Positions 13,299 through 17,669 of a DNA stretch of 17,669 nt are shown one piece after another (the stretch's first letter is position 1; the number at the start of each line of letters is the position of its first letter). The position numbers and the translations under genes were made by a program. A model generated the notes under the pieces. That model was not told where the DNA came from, did no database searches, and saw only the letters and a list, made by a program, of their open reading frames with translations. Source of the DNA: Gallionella sp. (GTDB taxonomy: Bacteria; Pseudomonadota; Gammaproteobacteria; Burkholderiales; Gallionellaceae); NCBI GenBank assembly GCA_017880945.1, contig JADGRM010000010.1, positions 1-17,669 on the forward strand. The letters run 5' to 3'.

Positions 13299-14492
13299 TT
13301 GTTGATCAAAGATCCAACCCAGCCCATTCCCCAATTCGCCCTGTTCAATCTTGGCTTTCGTCCATTCTTTCTGCTGGCGGGCGTGTATGCGCTGCTCTCG
13401 ATATTTATCTGGGGTGGCGTTTATGTCTATGGCTGGCCGGCGCCGCGCTTGCCGTTTTCATCCACGCACTGGCATGCGCATGAAATGATTTTCGGTTATG
13501 GCATGGCCGTTGCAGCCGGGTTTCTATTGACTGCGGTGCGCAATTGGACCCATCTCCCCACGCTCCATGGATACTCGCTGGCAGGCCTGGCAACACTGTG
13601 GCTCGCGGCGCGGGTGGTTGGGTGGTTGATACCCGGGCAGGTACTGCCGATGCTGTTTTTAGACCTGATGTTCGATGTTTGGCTCATCGTTGCGATCTTT
13701 AGTCCGATCCTGCGTGCAAAACAGCATGATCAAATCGGCATCGCGTCCAAACTGGTGCTGCTGATGCTTGCCAACCTTTGCTTTTATCTCGGCGTGTCAG
13801 GTGTGTTGGAGCAAGGCATCGTGTGGGGCTTGTATTCCGGATTGTATTTTCTGCTCGCACTGATTTTCAGCATGGCGCGGCGCGTGTTGCCGTTCTTCAT
13901 CGAACGGGGTGTCGGCTATCCGGTGATATTAAAGAATCGGGCGTGGATAGATCGCTCCGGCATTTATGTGTTCTTGCTGTTCTGGATTGCCGATGTGATC
14001 TGGCGCAATGCACCGGTTACCGCTGCACTCGCCGGGTTGCTGTTCGCGATTCACACGATGCGACTGGCGGGGTGGCACACCAGGGGCATCTGGAAAAAGC
14101 CGCTACTGTGGGTGTTATACGTCGGATATGGCGGCGCCACATTCGGGTTCCTGCTCAAGGCGCTCACACCGTTTTTTTCCATATCGCCTTCTCTGCCGTT
14201 GCATGCTTTCGCATTGGGAGGCATCGGCATGATCACTGCGGGAATGATGGCGCGCATCGCGCTCGGCCACACCGGCCGCGATATTCAGCAACACTCGCGG
14301 TTGCTTGCTCCTGCTTTCATGTCATTGTTTGCGGCCTACGTTGCACGGGTTCTATTGCCGATGATGGCTCCGGGGCATTACCTGTTGTGGCTTGGTATGG
14401 CACAGGCGGCATGGTTGATCGCCTTTGCATTGTTTGTCTGGGTGTACGCCCCCATCCTTGTCAAACCACGCGCAGATGGGATGCCGGGTTAG
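13299..14492 (+). CDS. nnrS: NnrS family membrane protein (nitric oxide response)
   Basis: A 397-residue polytopic membrane protein with about 12 helices. It carries the NnrS signatures: FNLGFRPFFLLAGVYALL near the N-terminus, THWHAHEMIFGYGMAVAAGF (histidine-rich, about residues 56-75), LTAVRNWTH, and the late block MMARIALGHTGRDIQ. NnrS proteins bind haem and copper and protect cells from nitrosative stress; the precise mechanism is unsettled. Two TTG codons at 13299 and 13302 could start translation, with AGGGAG at 13286-13291; TTG starts fit a low-expression gene. I found no clear FNR/NNR box upstream. No nitrite or NO reductase gene is in the window, so it is a stand-alone copy. Confidence 0.9.
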   Translation: MLIKDPTQPIPQFALFNLGFRPFFLLAGVYALLSIFIWGGVYVYGWPAPRLPFSSTHWHAHEMIFGYGMAVAAGFLLTAVRNWTHLPTLHGYSLAGLATLWLAARVVGWLIPGQVLPMLFLDLMFDVWLIVAIFSPILRAKQHDQIGIASKLVLLMLANLCFYLGVSGVLEQGIVWGLYSGLYFLLALIFSMARRVLPFFIERGVGYPVILKNRAWIDRSGIYVFLLFWIADVIWRNAPVTAALAGLLFAIHTMRLAGWHTRGIWKKPLLWVLYVGYGGATFGFLLKALTPFFSISPSLPLHAFALGGIGMITAGMMARIALGHTGRDIQQHSRLLAPAFMSLFAAYVARVLLPMMAPGHYLLWLGMAQAAWLIAFALFVWVYAPILVKPRADGMPG

Positions 14493-14534
14493 CGGCTTCC
14501 ATGAAAATCAAACGAGTCTCCATTTTTTCTGCAC

Positions 14535-14562
14535 TTGCAAAAACTTATAATTTACTTATACT
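14535..14562 (+). promoter_or_regulatory. Promoter and direct-repeat operator of the toxin-antitoxin operon
   Basis: A perfect TATAAT lies at 14546-14551; TTGCAA (14535-14540) and TATACT (14557-14562) make an alternative pair 16 bp apart. ACTTATA occurs twice (14543-14549 and 14554-14560), an 11-bp period, as expected for autoregulation by an XRE antitoxin. Either promoter would give a very short or absent leader before the toxin ATG at 14569, which has no Shine-Dalgarno. Confidence 0.45.
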
Positions 14563-14568
14563 GGCGGT

Positions 14569-14832
14569 ATGAACAGCATCGAATGGTCAGCCAAGGCAGT
14601 GCGGCAACTTCGCAAAATTGCGGACAAGCGCAAGCGGCAGGACATCTACGCCGAGGCACAGCAACTCGCAGACTGGCCGGATTGTCCGGGTGACATCAAA
14701 CGCCTGCAAGGACGCGACGATTACCGGCTCCGTGTCGGCGACCATCGGGTGATATTTGTAATCGACCAGAGCGGCACACCCATCATCGTCACCATCACGC
14801 ATGTGGAGAAACGAAATGAACGCACCTATTAA
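14569..14832 (+). CDS. RelE/ParE-superfamily toxin of a type II toxin-antitoxin pair
   Basis: An 87-residue basic protein with the compact RelE fold pattern: two N-terminal helices with many Lys and Arg (AVRQLRKIADKRKRQDIYAE), then strands DIKRLQGRDDYRLRVGDHRV and IFVIDQSGTPIIVTITHVEKR. The RLQGRDDYRLRVGDHRVIF block is the family hallmark and carries the basic residues used by ribosome-dependent mRNA interferases. Length is typical. Its 3' end overlaps the antitoxin gene by 17 bp, and toxin-first order is HigBA-like. It looks intact, in contrast to the decayed pair at 6840-7317. Confidence 0.88.
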   Translation: MNSIEWSAKAVRQLRKIADKRKRQDIYAEAQQLADWPDCPGDIKRLQGRDDYRLRVGDHRVIFVIDQSGTPIIVTITHVEKRNERTY

Positions 14833-15145
14833 CATCCAGATTCTGAAAGACGCGAAGGGCAAACCCGCCTTCGCCGTTATTCCATATGCGGAATACCTGA
14901 GCCTGTCCAAACAGCGCACCGAAACGATTCCCAACGCAGTGGTCAACAAAGTCATCAACAAGGACATGACACCCATCCGCGCATGGCGCGAACACCTCGG
15001 CCTCACCCAGACGGAAGTCGCGCGGCGCCTCGGCATTTCACAGAGCGCCTACGCCCAGCAAGAAGCCAAGGAACCCGTCAGGAAATCCACCCGCGAAAAA
15101 ATAGCCAAGGCACTGGGTATCGTGCCGGAACAATTGGCGATTTGA
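14816..15145 (+). CDS. XRE-family antitoxin, cognate of the RelE-type toxin
   Basis: A 109-residue protein. The N-terminal half (INIQILKDAKGKPAFAVIPYAEYLSL) resembles Phd-like antitoxin N-termini. The C-terminal half (about residues 48-109) is a Cro/C1-type helix-turn-helix: AWREHLGLTQTEVARRLGIS then QSAYAQQE, ending KALGIVPEQLAI. The start at 14816 is chosen because GGAGAA (14804-14809) sits six bases upstream inside the toxin gene; the in-frame ATG at 14801 lies before that site. The 17-bp overlap with the toxin suggests translational coupling. It should neutralise the toxin and repress the promoter before 14569. Confidence 0.88.
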   Translation: MNAPINIQILKDAKGKPAFAVIPYAEYLSLSKQRTETIPNAVVNKVINKDMTPIRAWREHLGLTQTEVARRLGISQSAYAQQEAKEPVRKSTREKIAKALGIVPEQLAI

Positions 15146-15168
15146 GATTTAGAAACCGTGGTCTGTCC

Positions 15169-15211
15169 CTGATTGGTTCTGATTGGTTACTGATTGGTTA
15201 CTGATTGATTA
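15169..15211. repeat. Four tandem copies of CTGATTGGTTA
   Basis: The units are CTGATTGGTT (10 nt), CTGATTGGTTA, CTGATTGGTTA and CTGATTGATTA, beginning 24 bp after the antitoxin stop. Eleven-base spacing keeps the units nearly in helical phase, so they could be protein-binding iterons, or a slippage product. Confidence 0.7.
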
Positions 15212-15228
15212 GGAAAAGCAGTGAAACC

Positions 15229-15372
15229 TGTAGGAGCGGGCCATGCCCGCGAGCGGCTTGATCGCGGGCACGAAAAACTTTTGATGGAACTACTAGCCAT
15301 TCGACTAAGCGAGCAAAAAACGCTCGCCAAGTCGCTGGTTATGTCCGGGCACCCGCATGGCCCGCTCCTACA
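15229..15372. repeat. BIME-like pair of inverted REP elements enclosing hairpins
   Basis: TGTAGGAGCGGGCCATGC (15229-15246) and its exact reverse complement (15355-15372) are a perfect 18-bp inverted repeat 108 bp apart. Inside are TGCCCGCG/CGCGGGCA (15244-15251, 15263-15270) and a unit made of TAGCCATTCGACTA (15294-15307), inner stem GCGAGC/GCTCGC (15309-15314, 15322-15327) and AAGTCGCTGGTTA (15329-15341). The arms of that unit are the same sequences as in the 7464-7656 array, but the inner stem is different. Confidence 0.8.
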
Positions 15373-15384
15373 TGTGGTTGGCCA

Positions 15385-15427
15385 TAGCCAGCGACTTTGC
15401 GGGCGTTAGCCAGCGGCTTATGTCACC
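15385..15427. repeat. Two further mini-dyad arms in inverted orientation
   Basis: TAGCCAGCGACTT (15385-15397) and TAGCCAGCGGCTTA (15407-15420) match, on the opposite strand, the right-type units of the 7464-7656 array. GTCACC (15422-15427) follows the second, as in the first array, but its GGTGAC partner is missing. Confidence 0.65.
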
Positions 15428-15435
15428 AAGACCTC

Positions 15436-15451
15436 AGGGACGGAGCCCATG
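15436..15451. repeat. AGGGACGGAGCCCATG motif flanking the second array
   Basis: Inverted match to 7711-7725 with one extra C. It closes the second composite repeat region. From here to 15585 the spacer is AT-rich, with a TATACT (15503-15508) but no complete promoter I can defend. Confidence 0.5.
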
Positions 15452-15585
15452 TAATTCAAATTGATTTCCCATATCGGATAATATATCGAACTTGGCGCCT
15501 TTTATACTGTCCATCTTCAATCGTTTGAAAATCAAATGTGTTCTGCACCAAACCTTCCTTCCCCCTAATATACAAATTTATACAA

Positions 15586-17669
15586 ATGAAAAATAAATTA
15601 CTGTGGATATTGCTGGCGTTTGCTCTGGCCGCACTCAATACAACGCAGGCTGCCCCGCAGCTTATGCCGCTGGAACAACAGTCCCAGGCAGCCCTTTTAT
15701 CCGCTAAAGTTCTGAGCCGGTATCATTACAAACACATAGCGCTTGACGATAGTTTATCTTCGCAAATATTCGACAACTATCTGAAAGAGCTGGATGGCGA
15801 AAAGGTATTTTTCTTGCAGGCTGACATTGATCATTTCGCCTATGCGCGAACCAAGCTTGATGATGCCATACTCGACAAAGACTTGAGCACCCCTTTCGCC
15901 ATATTTAATCTCTATCAGCAGCGAATCGCCGAACGCTTTACTTATGCTCGCTCCCTGCTAAAAAAAGGTTTTGATTTCAAGATAAAGGAAAGCTATCAAT
16001 ACACCCGCAAGAATGCGCCATGGCCAAAATCTGAAGTCGAGTTGAACGACTTGTGGCGCAAGCGTGTCAAGAACGACTGGCTGCGTCTCGAATTGGCCGG
16101 CAAGGATAATAAAAGCATCGTCGAAACACTGGGCAAACGCTATGACAATACCTTGAACAGCCTATCCAAGGTCAAAAGTGAAGACGTATTTCAAGACTTT
16201 ATGAACGCCTATGCGATGGCTATAGACCCGCATACCAATTATTTTGGGGTGCGCGCTTCCGAGGAGTTTGATATTTCGATGAGATTATCTCTTGTTGGCA
16301 TTGGCGCATCGCTTTATGACAAGGATGAATACACTACGATCAAGGAGCTGTTGGCAGGCGGCCCTGCGACGCTATCTCGCAAGTTGAAAGCCGGAGACCG
16401 TATCGTAGGCGTCGGGCAAGGCCAAAATGGTCCAATAACTGAAATCATGGGCTGGCGCATTGACGACGCGGTGGCCTTGATACGTGGCACTGAGAATTCT
16501 GTGGTGCGTCTTGATGTGCTGCCCGCAGAAGCCGGCACTGACGGCAAACACAAGCTCATATCACTGGTTCGAAAAAAGATCACCCTGGATAAACAGGCCG
16601 CTAAAAAATCAATCATCGAGGTGAAAGACGGGGGCGTGACGCGGCACATTGGCGTGATCTCCCTGCCCGAGTTTTATCAGGATTTTGCTGCCCACCAGAA
16701 GGGCGACAAGGATTTCAAAAGCGCAACCAGAGATGTCTCGCGCCTGCTGGATGAACTAAAAAAAGACAAGGTGGATGGCGTGCTGGTGGATCTGCGTAAC
16801 AATGGCGGCGGGTCATTGGATGAAGCCATCGAACTGACCGGCCTGTTTGTAGGCAAAGGCCCCGTGGTGCAGCAACGCGACTCCGAAGGTAATATAACTG
16901 TCGATAGCGATACCAGTGCCGGTCTTGCCTGGAATGGTCCGCTGGGAGTGCTCATTAATCGTGCCTCGGCCTCAGCCTCTGAAATTTTCGCGGCGGCGAT
17001 ACAGGATTACGGTCGCGGGGTTGTGATCGGTGAACCCAGCTTTGGCAAAGGCACCGTGCAGACCGTGGCAGATCTTGATCAAATCGCGAAACACGATAAA
17101 CCCGAATTCGGCGAAATCAAGATGACCATCGCCCAATTTTTCCGCATCAATGGCGGCACCACCCAGTTGCGCGGCGTGACCCCGGATATCAACCTTCCGT
17201 CGATGACTGACGCGGAGGAGTTTGGTGAATCCAGTTTCGACAATGCCTTGCCCTGGTCACAAATCAAGGCGGCTGACTATACGCCATCCGGTGATTTGAT
17301 AAGCATCTTGCCCATATTGATAGCGAACCACGACAAGCGCGTAAGCCATGACAAAGACTTCAAGTATTTGCAGGAAGATATTGCCGAGTTCAACAAGTTG
17401 CGCCAGAAAAACCTGATCTCGCTCAATGAGGCTGACCGCCGCAAAGAGCGCGAAGCGCAGGAATCACGCGAAAAGTCTCGTGAGAAAAACAGAGGGAACA
17501 ATGAATCGGACAAGGCATCTGCTGAAGCCAGGAGCCATGCACTTCAAGACGATGGCATGTTGTCCAGTGAACGTAATCTCAGTGCTGACCTGGCCATCGA
17601 GAATGCGAATAAAAACGCCAAGGATATATTGCTGAACGAAGCAGCTCATGTACTCAGCGATGAGGCTGG
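15586..17669 (+). CDS. prc: Tail-specific (carboxy-terminal processing) protease Prc, 3' end cut by window
   Basis: An open frame of 694 codons from ATG 15586 to the window edge without a stop. In E. coli, Prc (682 residues) is a periplasmic protease that trims PBP3 and, with NlpI, degrades the endopeptidase MepS. Residues 1-22 are a signal peptide. Residues 40-230 are the N-terminal Prc domain (SRYHYKHIALDDSLSSQIF, MAIDPHTNYFG). A PDZ domain spans about 236-320 (KLKAGDRIVGVGQG). The S41 protease core includes VDGVLVDLRNNGGGSLDEA and NRASASASEIFAAAIQDYGR. The Ser-Lys dyad should be S463 and K488 (EPSFGKGTVQ), 25 residues apart as in E. coli. A charged helical C-terminal region begins near residue 590, rich in Lys, Glu and Arg. 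Only a few residues should be missing. No Shine-Dalgarno is evident before the ATG. Confidence 0.93.
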   Translation, partial: MKNKLLWILLAFALAALNTTQAAPQLMPLEQQSQAALLSAKVLSRYHYKHIALDDSLSSQIFDNYLKELDGEKVFFLQADIDHFAYARTKLDDAILDKDLSTPFAIFNLYQQRIAERFTYARSLLKKGFDFKIKESYQYTRKNAPWPKSEVELNDLWRKRVKNDWLRLELAGKDNKSIVETLGKRYDNTLNSLSKVKSEDVFQDFMNAYAMAIDPHTNYFGVRASEEFDISMRLSLVGIGASLYDKDEYTTIKELLAGGPATLSRKLKAGDRIVGVGQGQNGPITEIMGWRIDDAVALIRGTENSVVRLDVLPAEAGTDGKHKLISLVRKKITLDKQAAKKSIIEVKDGGVTRHIGVISLPEFYQDFAAHQKGDKDFKSATRDVSRLLDELKKDKVDGVLVDLRNNGGGSLDEAIELTGLFVGKGPVVQQRDSEGNITVDSDTSAGLAWNGPLGVLINRASASASEIFAAAIQDYGRGVVIGEPSFGKGTVQTVADLDQIAKHDKPEFGEIKMTIAQFFRINGGTTQLRGVTPDINLPSMTDAEEFGESSFDNALPWSQIKAADYTPSGDLISILPILIANHDKRVSHDKDFKYLQEDIAEFNKLRQKNLISLNEADRRKEREAQESREKSREKNRGNNESDKASAEARSHALQDDGMLSSERNLSADLAIENANKNAKDILLNEAAHVLSDEA

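Noticed and set aside
13778..14572. 264-residue plus-strand ORF overlapping nnrS in another frame
   Set aside because: Cys/Arg/His-rich low-plausibility product; the nnrS frame carries conserved family motifs across the same bases.

Overview
The window reads as a chromosomal stretch of a Gram-negative proteobacterium, most likely a betaproteobacterium of the Nitrosomonadales/Gallionellaceae type. This is inferred from gene content (periplasmic di-haem peroxidase, GlcG-like haem protein, NnrS, Prc protease with a signal peptide, YhbW-like flavin enzyme) and from proteobacterial REP-like repeats; no marker gene settles the taxonomy. It is not one operon. It is a string of mostly single-gene units separated by repeat-rich spacers, with signs of gene gain and decay.

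Layout. 1-194: 3' end of an unrecognised gene. 195-682: a 490-bp spacer rich in dyads. 683-2505: two exported, probably haem-related proteins (di-haem cytochrome c peroxidase, then a GlcG/HbpS-family protein). 2603-4027: an AsmA-family envelope protein whose codon style looks foreign. 4292-5542: an AI-2E/PerM-family permease. 5591-5846: a broken remnant of an acyl-CoA (propionyl-CoA) synthetase C-terminus. 5856-7317 (minus strand): a DUF2007-type membrane-anchored small protein, a small two-helix coiled-coil membrane protein, and a decayed toxin-antitoxin pair. 7436-7725: a compound hairpin repeat array. 7771-9186 (minus): an orphan dihydrolipoyl-dehydrogenase-like flavoprotein. 9421-14492 (plus): YhbW-like luciferase-family oxidoreductase, NhaP-type cation:proton antiporter, short-chain dehydrogenase and NnrS. 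14569-15145: an apparently intact RelE/XRE toxin-antitoxin operon. 15169-15451: tandem repeats and a second compound hairpin array. 15586-end: a nearly complete tail-specific protease (Prc/CtpA), cut by the window edge.

Functional themes are envelope and stress physiology: peroxide removal (Ccp), NO tolerance (NnrS), ion/pH homeostasis (antiporter), envelope maintenance (AsmA, Prc). Only the toxin-antitoxin pair is clearly co-transcribed.

The most unusual content is non-coding. Two loci about 8 kb apart (7436-7725 and 15229-15451) carry the same composite: a REP-like GC-rich palindrome, several related 14-nt mini-dyads wrapped around variable inner stems, and a shared GGGACGGAGCC-type motif. 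In addition, most spacers carry a short GACCC-type motif that resembles scars of one repeat family. I saw no tRNA, rRNA, CRISPR array, complete insertion sequence or obvious new multi-gene defence system.
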